A stretch of DNA of 64,000 bases from Doryteuthis pealeii (GCA_023376005.1 CM042141.1:98339983-98403982); one strand, 5' to 3'. Positions 19,912 through 31,110 are shown, numbered from the stretch's first letter. Notes: generated by a model not told the origin, from the sequence alone. Translations and numbers: made by a program.

Positions 19912-20530
19912 CATATTTGGTGGGCTGAGTGGGTTCATACAAGACTGAAAATGAATGTAATGGTGTTTATCATAACTTGTGCAGAACCTCAACGCCAACA
20001 TGTGTCGATCGTTGAGCTCTATAGATCTGATCTTTTAATCCATAACCATCGCGAAACTTTTTCTACCAATACTGAAAGCGCCCCGAGGGCCTTTCTCTTT
20101 TTGTTTTTTTTTTTTGTTTTTTTTTTGTTTTTTTTTTGTCTGTTTTTTTGTTTTTTATTTTCTCTCATTATTCGAAATTCTGCATAGAGATGTACATGAA
20201 GTTCTTCCTGCAAAACCAGGTCATTCAACCTCAATAGGATAACATGCAATCTGCCATTGGTCGGATCTACATTTTTATTCGAGCTCCTGATATTGTTCGT
20301 GCTTTTTTTGTTTTTTTGTTTGTTTTTTGTTTGTTTTTTTTCAAAAGCCTCTTCGATATTTTCTTCCTATGTAACCGTACGTTCAATAATTATAGCCTGA
20401 CAGTAGACAATTTACCAGAGAAGTTGTTGTGATCTACTCTGGATATTTCAACTATTTCCCGAGATCTACTCTTAACTGCCAGCCTCGGGTGGAAGAGAGC
20501 AGGCAAACATTCGGTTTACGCGTTTGAGGT
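19912..20530. other. Unassigned DNA with T-rich runs
   Basis: Two T-rich stretches (20095-20160 and 20305-20345) give phenylalanine- or lysine-rich frames that are not genes. No repeat family is recognised. Confidence 0.4.
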
Positions 20531-20544
20531 GAGGGTTGTTGCTA

Positions 20545-20549
<5 letters not shown>

Positions 20550-20594
<45 letters not shown>

Positions 20595-20666
20595 AGATAT
20601 ATATTGTATATTATACACACACACACATACAAACACACACATATATATGTATATATATAAAAACAT

Positions 20667-20742
<76 letters not shown>
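20550..20742. repeat. Compound (TA)n-(GATATA)n-(CA)n-(TA)n microsatellite
   Basis: TA, GATATA, CA and TA runs in succession. Confidence 0.95.
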
Positions 20743-20746
<4 letters not shown>

Positions 20747-20908
20747 ATCATTTCAAACGAATTCAACTCAAAGAAACTTTTTTCACTGAACAGATGGACT
20801 CGCCACTTCTAACACACTTCTCTGCCCGGATTATAGTGGGTTGTCAAACACTTATAAAATTATTTTGATAGTTTTTTAACTTTCTAAAACAATTTCTTTA
20901 ACAAGAAA

Positions 20909-20951
20909 TTTTCTCCTGACTATGACCTCAGGTCGAAACTAGTTGAGAAAA
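20909..20951 (+). ncRNA. Hammerhead-like motif with damaged core
   Basis: Helix I TTTTCTC / GAGAAAA (seven pairs), helix II GACC, loop TCA, GGTC, then GAAA, and helix III palindrome ACTAGT with T at the cleavage position. The first core strand is CTGACTAT, where CTGANGA is expected: one substitution and one extra base. All three helices persist although the core is broken. Confidence 0.6.
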
Positions 20952-20997
20952 TATAAAAGAAATAATCTTGTTTTTCTGATCACTTTTTGTTCATCTT

Positions 20998-21007
20998 ATA
21001 TATATAT

Positions 21008-21092
<85 letters not shown>
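20998..21092. repeat. (TA)n-(TG)n-(TA)n microsatellite
   Basis: Alternating TA and TG arrays. Confidence 0.95.
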
Positions 21093-21454
21093 AGAAAGTA
21101 ATTCCACTACATTGATAGAGCTAATGTATCCGGAAGTACGTATGAACAACAACTGTGGCACTCTTGGCCGCTTCGTGACGGACTTGCTGCGTTTGCAAAT
21201 TCACCATTTCAAATATCGTCATATAATCTCATAGACATTTTCTCCTCTCAAAATGTGGAAAAATTTAAAAATATAATCCTTAACCTCAAAAAATTATGAA
21301 TTTTTGTCTATATTGTCTATATTCAATTCATATCGAACATCGGTTTAACTAAGCACAGCTCTATAAAACAATATTCTTTAGATGTTTCTCCAGTCTAACT
21401 TGTTTTAAGAACTTTAATGCGAGTGTCAGCGTGTAAAGAAGGTTTAGTTCTGTT
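21093..21454. other. Unassigned DNA
   Basis: No feature recognised. Confidence 0.35.
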
Positions 21455-21985
21455 GGAGGCGCCTGCTGTAATGGTTACGGTCATGAGAAATGAACACAGT
21501 GAGACGAGTTCAAATCCTTGACGCTTCTGTTTGTATTTCACATAGCGCTAATACTCTTGGAAGAGGTCCGAATCCAAAAAAACTCCCTCAAGCTCTGGGG
21601 AAATAGTATGGCAGATTGGTTGGATTAGATTGGTTGGATTTTACGGCATGTCAACCTTTGTTGGGTTATTTTATGCCGAAGACATTTTTGTTTTGTTCAT
21701 TTTTGTTGGGTATTTAATTTTTTTAACTCATTTTTTTAAAACACATTTTTTTATCTATTCAAAACCTACTGATAAGACCCTAAAAGATTCTACCACTCCG
21801 TATCAGGATGGAATAAGGAGTAATAATAATGAAAAGTTACTACAGACTCTCCAGATCTCCACAATTGGAACCTCACGACTAGATGCAGTTTAACGTCATA
21901 CACAGGGCACACTTATGGGGCAGACTGGAATCTATAACCTTAGTATGGCAACCGGTGTAGGAGAAGGATAACTCTGAATTCAAAC
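21455..21985 (+). mobile_element. SINE B split by an R1-like insertion
   Basis: The SINE B head and middle (21455-21620) continue at 21916-21985 with GGGCAGACTGGAATC. The insert (about 21621-21915) starts with GATTGGTTGGATTTTACGG and carries R1 blocks. The phrase ATGGCAGA / ATGGGGCAGA at the two junctions suggests a target duplication. Confidence 0.65.
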
Positions 21986-22040
21986 CAAAGGGTCTCTCTT
22001 CCTGGTTGTCAATGTGGAAAGAAAGCTTTGTATTGTTGAA

Positions 22041-22290
22041 GTCACGTGGTGTAATGGTCACCGTTGTTGGAAATGGACACGGTGAGACGAGTTCAAATCC
22101 TTGACTCGGCTGTTTGCATTGCACATAGCGCCACTACTCTTGGGAAAGGTACGAATCTAACTAATTTCCCTCCAGCTATGGGTAAATTGTAGGGCAGACT
22201 GGGATCTATAACCTTGACATGGCAACCGGTCTTGGAGAAGGAAAACTTTGAATTCAAACCAATGAGTCTCTCTTCTCGTTTGTGAAACTA
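22041..22290 (+). mobile_element. SINE B copy, tail end replaced
   Basis: Head CACGTGGTGTAATGGTCACC, box B GAGTTCAAATCCTTG, body to GAATTCAAACCAATGAG. It ends with TCTCTTCTCGTTTGTGAAA, not the GGAGGGGTTGG end. The copy at 50330 has the same alternative end, so this is a subfamily. Confidence 0.7.
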
Positions 22291-22805
22291 GCTTGGGCGC
22301 CCCCTTTCTATTTCCATTTCGAGCATTTATTATTCAATTGTGACTTTGTAGTAAAGTTGTAATTCATATGTACTTCCGGGGACGGACATTTGCTGATTCA
22401 ACCGAACGGGTTCTACTAGTGATTTACTTATAGATTAAATCTGAATAACTAACGCATAAAATTAGTCCTCAAAATGGGTATTTTGATCTTTTGTCGTCCT
22501 GGTTCCCTGCCCTAATTTACACTATGTTTTAGCATGCCAGCATCAGGCGAATTTACGGCCAAATTTAAATATATAATACTTTTTGATATAATTTAAACTT
22601 ATTTTACTGTTTTGTTTTTTTTTTTGTAAAAAAATGTGTTTATTGTTTAATGTATTGTTTGTTTTGATATTTGAGTTTTTATTTGTATTTTATAAGCTGG
22701 GGGAATTGCAGAATAAAAACAGACAGAACGTACACTATGAAAATTGTTTTGAAATTTGAGTTTTGTACAAATTCAATTTAAACAAAGTTGGAGGTTGTAG
22801 AATAT
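22291..22805. other. Unassigned AT-rich DNA
   Basis: No repeat or gene recognised. Confidence 0.35.
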
Positions 22806-23490
22806 TTACATTAATTTGTTGATAGAAATCTGGTGGGGGCGGTGTAAAATATCTACTGTAGCAATGGGGGTGGAGTTACTTCCACCGTAGATTAACACGT
22901 TACAAAAATAGGCAAGATAGATTAAAAGTAGGTATTTACCCATCCATTCGCCTAGGATAGGATATGACAAGCCTCGCAAGTATGGGTCATCCATTGAATA
23001 TCGAACTCCTTACTAACCATTACCCCACGATGAGACATCCAAAGTATTTACCCAACTGGTTCACCACGGGTAGGATGTGACACAAGGTCACAAGTACGAG
23101 GCACCCAGTGAGTATCGAACTCGCCATTCAGTAGTAATGGAACTGCACGTTTGGTGTGTTAACTATTACACCACGATGGGATGCCTAAGATAGCGCAAAG
23201 TCATTAACCTCAATATTGTTTTAATTTTAGTAGGCATTTACCCAACCCGTTCGCTACGGGTAGGATGTGACACAAGGTCAAAAGTATGGAGCATCCAGTG
23301 AATATCGAACTTACTCTTCAGTAATAAGTGATCTGTGAGAGTAGCTTGCTGACCATTACACCACGATGAGACGCCCAAAGTATTTATCCAACCTGTTCGG
23401 TACGGGCAGGATATGACATAAGGTTGCAAGTATGGGGCATTCAGCTAGACTAGTTTACAAACCATTACTCGACGGTGTGACGCCCAATAT
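22806..23490 (-). repeat. Tandem array of SINE C units (about four)
   Basis: Four units on the minus strand (near 22915-23036, 23040-23185, 23226-23372, 23375-23490) repeat the same order: TTTACCCAAC, GGGTAGGATGTGACACAAGG, AAGTA-GGGCA, CCAGTGAATATCGAACT (box B) and ACCATTACACCACGATGAGA (box A region). Neighbours join by GACGCCCAAAGTATTTA. SINEs are normally single, so the multimer is notable. Confidence 0.8.
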
Positions 23491-23512
23491 AGAATAAAGG
23501 TATTAACTCTCT

Positions 23513-23827
23513 GTTGGAATGGTTTGGCATTTAAGGTGTGCCCTGGCCCACCACTTAAATTTACAGACTTTGCGTTGGCGCGTGGATTAAAGCCAACCAA
23601 TCGACACGCTCGAATACGTGGTTAGTTAACTGTTTAATCGCCGATCTTGAAAGCCGTTCATTTGCACGTATTCACCACTGATGGACGGATCTGCAACCAA
23701 GGACTCTGCCTAACACCGGGGGAAAACTATGGATTCGAGGATTATTCACTAAGGAACAATCAAAAGAATTCTACCCCACTGTAAAGTGCTCTCACTTGCA
23801 GCCTAAAATGCCACAAAAATCGTAACA
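23513..23827 (+). mobile_element. Solo LTR, family beta
   Basis: TGTTGGAATGG to ATCGTAACA, 315 bp. The flanks are CTCTC and CTCTT, a 5-bp target duplication with one mismatch. It shares several blocks with 5455-5797. Confidence 0.75.
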
Positions 23828-24863
23828 CTCTTTCATCGTTTGAATTTGATTAACCAGTTTATATGTCCTTATAATTGATACTCTCCTGCTTGATTCTGAT
23901 TGGTCAACATTTATCCATTCACCGGAGATGACTGGGCATTAAGAAAGAACTTAAAAATTTCGACTGGCGGAATTAGCCGCATCATGTAGAGATTATTTTA
24001 AAGATGGCGTATTCTTAATTCTAGATCAAATGTGCGTGCGTGCAAATATGAACTTATACACAAAGTACAGCGTAAAAAATGTCTATGATTAAGAACGTTA
24101 ATGAACCGTCTGTTAAACTTTAAATGACGGGTTTGAGGCTAAAAGAAACAAGGAAAAATATATTAAATACATTTTTTTTTCATTTTCTCATAGGCAACAC
24201 CATGTGCATTGTATAATTATCAACTGATTGAAATCGTGTGCGTATGTTTATATATGCACATATGCACATATATAAAACTGTGCATCAAATAATTCCAGCC
24301 AGACAACGGTAAATCTTGAAAAAGAAGAAAAACCTGCAGGCTCATTGAAAATGGTTTCCGACTTCATAAATGTGCGTGTATTCTTAGTCAACAAAGAAAA
24401 TAATGTGACTGATTTATTTATTTTTCAGGTTGACAAACCTGACTGTGTTATATACCCCTTTGCTCTAACGGTCAATTTTCTTTTTTTTCTTTCTTTCTGC
24501 ACGTGCATGTATCAATTGTCTATCCTTTTCTTTTGTTCAACTTTTTCAACAAATCTGGATTGGGTTTGTTTTTTCTTAATTCAGGGGTTTTCTTTTACCA
24601 ACTTTTTGTTCTTCCTTTTTCTATTTTACAATTCGTGAAAACAATGTTTTTCTTATCAGTTTAAATTTCATAGTCTTTTTTTTCTGTTTGCGTGTGCATG
24701 TGGTGTACTTATTTGTTTCTGTTTCTCTTTGTTCTTTTTCTTTCTCTTCTTCATGTTTTCTTTCTGTCTAGTGAACTTTCTATCGTTTCTCTTTCTCTTC
24801 TCTTAGGTCCAATCATATACACTTGTTTGTATATGTTGTCTATGGACACCATTTAATCGTACA
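23828..24863. other. Unassigned AT/T-rich DNA
   Basis: About 1 kb with no recognised repeat. A 97-codon frame at 24345-24638 is rich in Phe and Ser because of T-runs. I see no gene evidence. Confidence 0.4.
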
Positions 24864-25326
24864 TGTTATATACCCCGTTGCATATCGGGTATATAAATGG
24901 GAGAGAGTAGAGAGATGAGGAGATGTGAAGATTCTTATTTGTTCTTGTTGGTTCTTTCCTCTGTTGGGCTGGTTTCTTTTTTTCTTTTGTTGGGCTGGGT
25001 CGTCTGTACTCATTTCTTGTTTCTAATAAATAAGCAAATATTTGTTGGTTTTTAGACGTCCATTCTGAATTATAAAAAAAACAAGCCCAAAAGGGTTTTC
25101 TCCCGTGGTGAGAGGCCGGCATCTTGGGAACATCGTCTTACGTCTGTTCCCGTTGACTAACTGCCGAAATCTAACTAACGACCAGTTCCCTTTCACACGC
25201 ATTTCTTTCAGCCAATCAGAAGTCGGCGTACCGGTCAGCGAAAGATTAACTGCTGTCAATAACTTTTGTTTCAACGATTAATGGTAAATTTCCACTTAGC
25301 AAACCGTTATTTGAATTTTAGCAGCA
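24864..25326 (-). mobile_element. Solo LTR, family gamma, copy 1
   Basis: On the minus strand it starts TGCTGCTAAAATTCAAATAA and ends ATATAACA, 463 bp. It matches 40306-40769 on the plus strand over its length (ACAGCAGTT, CTGATTGGCTGAA, GATTT-GGCAGTT, TCCCAAGATG). TG...CA ends and equal length support an LTR. No clear target duplication. Confidence 0.7.
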
Positions 25327-25740
25327 TCCAGTATCCGCGCAGAGTTGGTCTATGTACGGTTTTGCTGGACGGCCTACTCTGGCTTGCCCATGTGATGGCT
25401 TCCACATAGGAACGTCACTTATGAGTTCATCTCCAGCAGTGCCCAGCGTGTCTTGTTCGTCTCACACGGATGGTTTGTGTGATATGAGACAGGTGGCCTG
25501 TACAGCTGTTTTCTCGTGTGGTGTTGTTTCCACGCCTTGTGGAAATAACACCACACGAGAAAACAGCTGTACGGCGCGCAGCATTCATGTGCAGCACTCA
25601 TTTAGCTTATTCTCCAGGCGCTTCGTTAGATTTCAAGTAGTGCAGCCGTACAGTAGCCTCGGGAGCGATGTCTTTGTAGCATTTAGCTGTCTTGTGTTGT
25701 GTCCCCTTGCCAACTAGTTGGCAACCTTCTGTCTATTTTA
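25327..25740. other. Unassigned DNA with long hairpin
   Basis: Holds the 73-bp hairpin at 25500-25572. On the minus strand a few frame-broken peptide stretches suggest old element coding, but I cannot name them. Confidence 0.4.
25500..25572. repeat. Near-perfect hairpin, 34-bp arms
   Basis: GTACAGCTGTTTTCTCGTGT at the left tip returns inverted at the right tip. One mismatch in the arms and a GCCTT loop. No terminator or RNA family fits. Confidence 0.85.
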
Positions 25741-25759
25741 GACGATGGCGTAGTTTTTG

Positions 25760-25760
<1 letters not shown>

Positions 25761-25838
<78 letters not shown>
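25761..25838. repeat. (CT)n microsatellite at a LINE 3' end
   Basis: About 39 CT units. On the minus strand it continues directly from the last codons of the LINE zinc finger. Confidence 0.95.
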
Positions 25839-25842
<4 letters not shown>

Positions 25843-26290
25843 GCTACGTGAGTGGCTGAACAGACCGATCCTCAAATGGCAGTCTCTGGTGCAATGGCTG
25901 CAAACAAAAGGTGATGCTTTCTGTAGGTGTTGGGGGTGCTGCTGTTTCTCCTTTCTTTTAGCTCTCTTTTCTGTGGCAGCTTTTTTCCTCTCTTTTTTAC
26001 TTCTTTTTGTTCCTTGTTTGACGAGGAGGCGCCAGGTTGCACGGTCTTCTGCACAAGCCTCCCACGTGTCTATGTCGATGCGGCATGTCTTCATGTCTCT
26101 CTTGCAGACATCTTTGAAGCGTAGGCGTGGTCTCTCTGCCGGTGCCCTCCACTAGTTCACCATACAGTAGGTCTTTGGGGATGCGGCCTTTGTTCATCCT
26201 CCTGACATGGCCAAGCCAGCGCAGGCGTCTATCGGTGATGGTGGGCATGCTGTTTATGTTTGCTAGTTCCAGAATTTCCAAGTAGTAGTT
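25838..26290 (-). pseudogene. RTE-like LINE 3' end with C-terminal zinc finger
   Basis: On the minus strand the frame from about 26290 reads TITDRRLRWLGHVRRMNKGR and IPKDLLYGELVEGT, a signature of invertebrate endonuclease/reverse-transcriptase LINEs. A frameshift near 26100 leads to MKTCRIDIDTWEACAEDRAT, a lysine-rich linker and VCSHCTRDCHLRIGLFSHSR followed by SC, a CxxC...HxxxC zinc finger. The (GA)n array follows immediately. Reverse-transcriptase and endonuclease domains are missing (5' truncation). Confidence 0.85.
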
Positions 26291-26775
26291 CACCGTAAAG
26301 CACACGCGTACATATGCACAGCATGAAAATGAATACTTAGTCTTAGAGATTAACAATTCTTCTTCTAATCCATTCAATTATCCTTTCTCTTGACAACAGT
26401 TGACATTTATCTGATTTTCCAACGTAAGACAATTTTTATTTTGGTTTTTAATTTTTTTAAAGTATAATGAGACATAAAATCATTTTTTTTTGTCAGGAGT
26501 AATGATGACTTACTGTCAAAATTATATTTTCAGATAATTTTGGTAGGAACGAAAATTTAGTCACGTTTATTTCTAGTTGAACATGTGATTAGAACACAGT
26601 ATTGAAAAGATCGACTATTTATTCAAGAATATCCCCAATGCCAGAGCAGCTGTAATTTTCGCTAAACCTCGGAAATATCACAGAATCCGAAGTTCGGAAG
26701 AGCTATTTTAACAGATATAAAAAACGAACGTAATTTGCAAGGACAACTGCACTTAGAATATGATAGAAAGAGAGA
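26291..26775. other. Unassigned DNA
   Basis: No repeat or gene recognised. Confidence 0.35.
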
Positions 26776-26779
26776 TGGA

Positions 26780-27713
26780 GACACGCAGTGAGAGAGAGAG
26801 AGAGAGAGAGAGAGATTGCAGAGGTGACGAGAGAGAGGGGGGAGATTGGAGAGGTGACGAGAGAGAGAGAGAGAGAGAGATGGAGAGATACGGAGATAAA
26901 GATGGAGAGATACGGTGATAGTGATGAGAGGTGGTGATGTAGAGAGATACAGAGAGAGGGGATAGAGAGGGAGGGATAAAGACATGAAGAAATATTTCGA
27001 AAAGATGGAGAAGGAAATGAAAGTGAGAGAGAGATGAAGAGAGAGGGAGAGAGAGAGAGAAAGAGAGAGAGGGATGAGAAAAAGAAAGAGAAAGACATGG
27101 AGATAGAAATTAAAAGATACAAAGAGAGATGGAAAGAAAGATGGAAAGAGTGAGAGAGATGCGAGAGAGAAAAAGATATGGAGATAGAGACGGAGAGAGA
27201 GAGAGATGAGAGAGAATGAGAGGGAGGTATGAGAAACAGAGAAAGAGAGAGGGATATGATGGACATATGGAGAAGGCAATGAAACAGATGAAGATGGAGA
27301 TGAAGAATGAGCGAGATGAGAGATGTGAAAATGGAAATGGAGAAAAAGAGAGAGAGAGAGGGGGGTGAAAGTGGAATAGAGATATTGAGATGAAGATGGA
27401 GATGGGGAAAGAGAGAGATGAGACAGATGAGAAATGAATATGGAAATAGAGAGAGAGAATGAGAGAAGATGAGCGAGAGGATGAGAGAGAGAGAGTGAGA
27501 TGAAAGAGCAGAGATGAGAGAGAGATATGGAGAGAGAGAGAGAGAGAATGAGAGAGAGAGAGAATGAATGAAGAGAGAGAGAGAGAGAATAAGAGAGAGA
27601 GAAATGAAAGTGGAATAGAGATATTGAGATGAAGATGGAGATGGGAAAGAGAGAGATGAGATATGAGAAATGAATATGGAAATAGAGAGAGAATGAGCGA
27701 GAGAGAGAATGAA

Positions 27714-27746
<33 letters not shown>

Positions 27747-27875
27747 TGAAAGTGGAATAGAGATATTGAGATGAAGATGGAGATGGGGAAAGAGAGAGAT
27801 GAGAGATATGAGAAATGATATGGAGAGAGAGAGAGAGAGAGAGACAGAGAGAGAGAGAGGTGAAAGTGAATTGCC
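26780..27875. repeat. 1.1 kb polypurine (GA-rich) tract with higher-order repeats
   Basis: The plus strand is almost all G and A. Beyond simple (GA)n, a longer unit recurs (GAAAGTGGAATAGAGATATT followed by GAGATGAAGATGGAGATGG) near 27367, 27607 and 27749. Minus-strand Ser/Leu frames of up to 426 codons result from this and are not genes. Confidence 0.9.
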
Positions 27876-28184
27876 GTTCTTGGAGATGTTCGTTTGTGGC
27901 TTTGAGGAATCTTTCTCAAAATATTTCCCCAGTTCAGAACAAACAAAAACATTGATAAATGTGTCACTATTCTTTTTACACAAGAAAAATTATTATTTCA
28001 AACCACACTGTACCAACGACCTCAGTAACATTTTTCTCACTTTTTTCCAGCGAAAAAGCCGTTTTATCTTTCAATCTTTTATCTTTTATCCGTAAATTTG
28101 TCAACAGAAATGTAAAAGGATTATTTGCCTGTTGATTTTCTGATTTTGTGATGTCAGGAATCGAGATTGTAGTTTTAGGTTTGG
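27876..28184. other. Unassigned DNA
   Basis: No feature recognised. Confidence 0.35.
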
Positions 28185-28765
28185 TTTAGTTTTGTTTGTT
28201 TTACGGCATATCAACCTCAGTGGGTCATTTAATGTCGATAAAGTTTTGAAATAAATTTATTAATGGATAATCAATTTTTGTTTATAAACTCATATTTTTC
28301 TATTTAACCCATAGATGGGACCCTAACAGATACTACCACTCTGGACCAGGGAGCAATGGTGATGAAGGGGTGCTCCACATTCCCCAAACCTTCAAAACTG
28401 GAACCTCACCATCAGATAGAGTTTAACGTCATTCCCAGGACATGTAGACCCTCAGCCACCACCTTCTAGCATCCATATGATAAAAAGTGTTGGGGCTTGC
28501 CATAAGGGCAATAGGGATGGGGCAATCATATAGGTGCTAGGGCTGATGTGACCAGCCGATGATCGGAGGGGGCTTCTCCGACCGCCCGTCTAGCCCAAGA
28601 AAGGACCAAAGTGGAGTATTGCAAGTCATGGACTACTCAACCACCTGGGTTCTATCCTTTAGCATCACGGGTCGCCATCCACGGCCAACAGGTGGCGCCA
28701 TTTTGGGTGTCTTACCCCTCTGCATAGGTGCAGTCGGTGCATTCTAACGCCCCAGCCGATAGGGC
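28185..28765 (-). mobile_element. R1 retroposon, near full length
   Basis: Tail at 28185, 5' head near 28755 (GCCCCAGCCGATAGGGC). All R1 blocks are in order. It aligns with 62605-63166 inverted. Confidence 0.8.
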
Positions 28766-28862
28766 AGGATTTAGTGTTAAAAACATTGTTAAATGCAACG
28801 GCGTAGAAAAATAACAGGGTCATCTCTTGACATGTGACAATATGTAAACAAAGATATTTATA

Positions 28863-29268
28863 TTATTTGGATTATTCGGACTATTATCCTCATCATTATT
28901 GATTATCTACACAACGTTTCGGTCGATGTGCCCTCCAGTCATCTTCAGTATTTCTTGTCGAATTAGACATATGGCGTAGTGGATATAGGTGTTGAGTTAA
29001 TACAGTTCTAAGTAATAGTTATCTCTAGACTGCAGGTTCAATCCTGGTAAAGAGCGACAGAAGGTTCCCAAGTTCGAGGTGGTGGTTGGGGAGGGGGGGG
29101 CGTCCCGAGTTCGAAAAAGTTTCCGAGTCAGACAAGAAATACCTAAAAAAAAAGGCCGGAGGGAACATCGGCCGAAACGTTGTATAGATAACAATAAATA
29201 TGAGAACAATGGTCCGAATAACCCAAATAAAACAAATTATCAAGCCTCATCTCAAAAATTCAGAGAAA
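28863..29268. mobile_element. Hairpin-family element (inverted arms with hammerhead-like cores), copy 1
   Basis: Left arm 28863-28957 (minus) and right arm 29128-29236 (plus) are inverted copies carrying a CTGAAGA-type core, GGAGGGCACATCG, GAAACGTTGT and ATAGTCCGAATAA. The centre holds a tRNA-like head (GGCGTAGTGGATATAGG; box B GCAGGTTCAATCCTGG). The same layout occurs at 52316-52588. Single arms lie at 53212 and 56455. Confidence 0.75.
28906..28953 (-). ncRNA. Hammerhead-like motif, family 3 (left arm)
   Basis: Minus strand: core CTGAAGA (28948-28942), a long helix II region, GAAA (28920-28917), and helix III built on the palindrome AACGTT. Helix I is weaker here because one base next to the core is lost. 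Confidence 0.5.
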
Positions 29269-29288
29269 GGATATCTATATTTCAAAAA

Positions 29289-29792
29289 CTAGCAGGATCT
29301 GTGGATATACCACAGTATGACAGTTTAATTATTACAACGTTTGATATGTTTACTTAAGAGCTATTGCTAAATAGTTCAATCTGTAAAAAATATTAAAAAC
29401 TCTTGATTTAACTCTCTCATTCTTTTTTTTTTTCTTTCATTCCTTCTCATTATGTTCGATCGAAACAGATTAGCGTTATCGCATACGCGCTCACCGCCTG
29501 TCACTATCTTTTCTTTATTCTCTTTCTTTCTTTCTTATTATATTTTTCTGTGTAGCATGTCCCTTTTCTTCTTATTTTCTTTCTTTATAATAAAAACGGA
29601 ATGGTCCATTATTTAACCGGGGTGATGACACTCATGAGGAATAAGAATTCGGCGGATAACAGACATCAGATAATCAGGATTTACATTTTTGCATTTAATA
29701 TTGGATGATTTGGACGGTCTCATTTTTAACCAGGGAGTGTTGCAAGATGATAACGGTCGTACTTGTAAGAAACACGAGTATTAATATATAGA
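29289..29792 (-). mobile_element. Helitron B, non-autonomous, intact ends
   Basis: Minus strand: 5' TCTATATATTAATACTCGTG, 3' hairpin CTGTGG / CCACAG (loop TATAT) then GATCCTG-CTAG. It sits exactly between A and T. 504 bp, no Rep/helicase. Relatives: 56721-57293, 60295-60715, 62516-63593 and 39765-39812. Confidence 0.85.
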
Positions 29793-30674
29793 TAATTTCG
29801 AAACGCAGTGTGATTTTAAAAAAATGAAATTATCATCAGGTTGTGAGACAACCACGAGATATGTACAAGTGGATTCAAAAAGTATTGAGACTTATGCTGT
29901 ATTTACCCAGACAAGACTGTACAATAAAAGAACTGTCCATTTTCCTTTCAGTTCAAAGTAAACGCCATGGCAGTTAACAAACTTGTATGATTCAAAGTTA
30001 ATTAATGAACATACCGTTCCAACACGTTGTGAGCCAAAACATTTAATATATATAACAGCACATGGAAACGATAAGATACATAATGTACAGGAGAATAGAA
30101 CATGTAAATACATATACAATATTTAGGTATAAACAAGATACCCAATGTACCTAACATATAAATGTTACAGACATGGAACTAAAGGGTAGTCCATGCTGTA
30201 TAATGGACTTACAGTAATGTAAGGGGGGGGGGCAAAAGCCCCACCGAGAAGGGGGTAGATAGACTCTAGCCCATAGCAGTTCTTGAGAAGATCCAGCTAA
30301 AAAAGAGGAAGACAAGTTCCAATGAACGCGCTTAACTACCAGAGGTCCCTAGTGGGAACAAACAGCAACGCAGCGAGAAGATAACTCTTCCGGCAAAGGG
30401 AAGATAATCCCCTACACACTTAATCCAACGAGTTTTACATTGGTCAAAGCACCTATAAAATGATAAAGATTGAAGGTGTGATGTATTTCTTTTAATATCC
30501 TCCGTCTCTTCAAATATTCTCCTTGAGATGAATTTTTAGTTTAGAAAGCAAGAAAAAATATGGCGAGAGCGGAGGATCTTGCACTTGCGTAAACCTGTGG
30601 TCTCTCACTTGATTGCCGGCTATTTTATCTTTTTCTTTATAAACATCATAAAGTCGGGCTGTTAGCACGGATTA

Positions 30675-30675
<1 letters not shown>
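29793..30675. other. Unassigned DNA
   Basis: 29870-29910 resembles the end of the GTGTGTCAAAAA MITE. A G-run lies at 30223-30232. A 75-codon minus-strand frame at 29892-30119 has no motif. Otherwise nothing is recognised. Confidence 0.4.

Positions 30676-30678
<3 letters not shown>

Positions 30679-30760
<82 letters not shown>
30679..30760. repeat. (CT)n-(TA)n compound microsatellite
   Basis: About 22 CT units followed by about 18 TA units. Confidence 0.95.
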
Positions 30761-30766
<6 letters not shown>

Positions 30767-30803
30767 GGCCTCTTCATACATGTTTATCTATCTCTTTTCT
30801 TAT

Positions 30804-30826
30804 CTGTCTATCTATCTATCTATCTA
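30804..30826. repeat. (CTAT)n microsatellite
   Basis: Five CTAT units. Confidence 0.85.
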
Positions 30827-31109
30827 CCCCACTCGTCCCTATCGATCGCTGCGACTGTTTTTTCTCAATACTGTTTAGTGGTTTTAAGCCACGGTGACTG
30901 AAAAGAATTCCTATACATATATACCGCACGAGCAGGATGTGACACCCGAGTATGAGTACATACGACCAGATACAAACGTACACTTTATGCCGTTTTTAAA
31001 CTGCCTGCAATCACAGAAAGACTAAATAAAGAGCTAAACACCAAATCCTTGTCTATCAATTTTAATAAAACATGTATACAAGAGAATTTACCGTCTAAAT
31101 ATATCCATT

Positions 31110-31110
<1 letters not shown>

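Noticed and set aside
22806..23490. CRISPR-like regular array
   Set aside because: The animal-type context and the tRNA-like boxes in each unit show a SINE multimer; spacers are not unique short sequences.
25352..25717. 121-codon plus-strand frame
   Set aside because: It crosses the 73-bp hairpin and shows no domain; the opposite strand looks more like old element debris.
26703..27983. Long Ser/Leu-rich open frame of 426 codons on the minus strand
   Set aside because: It is only the translation of the polypurine tract; alternative frames over the same stretch are equally open.
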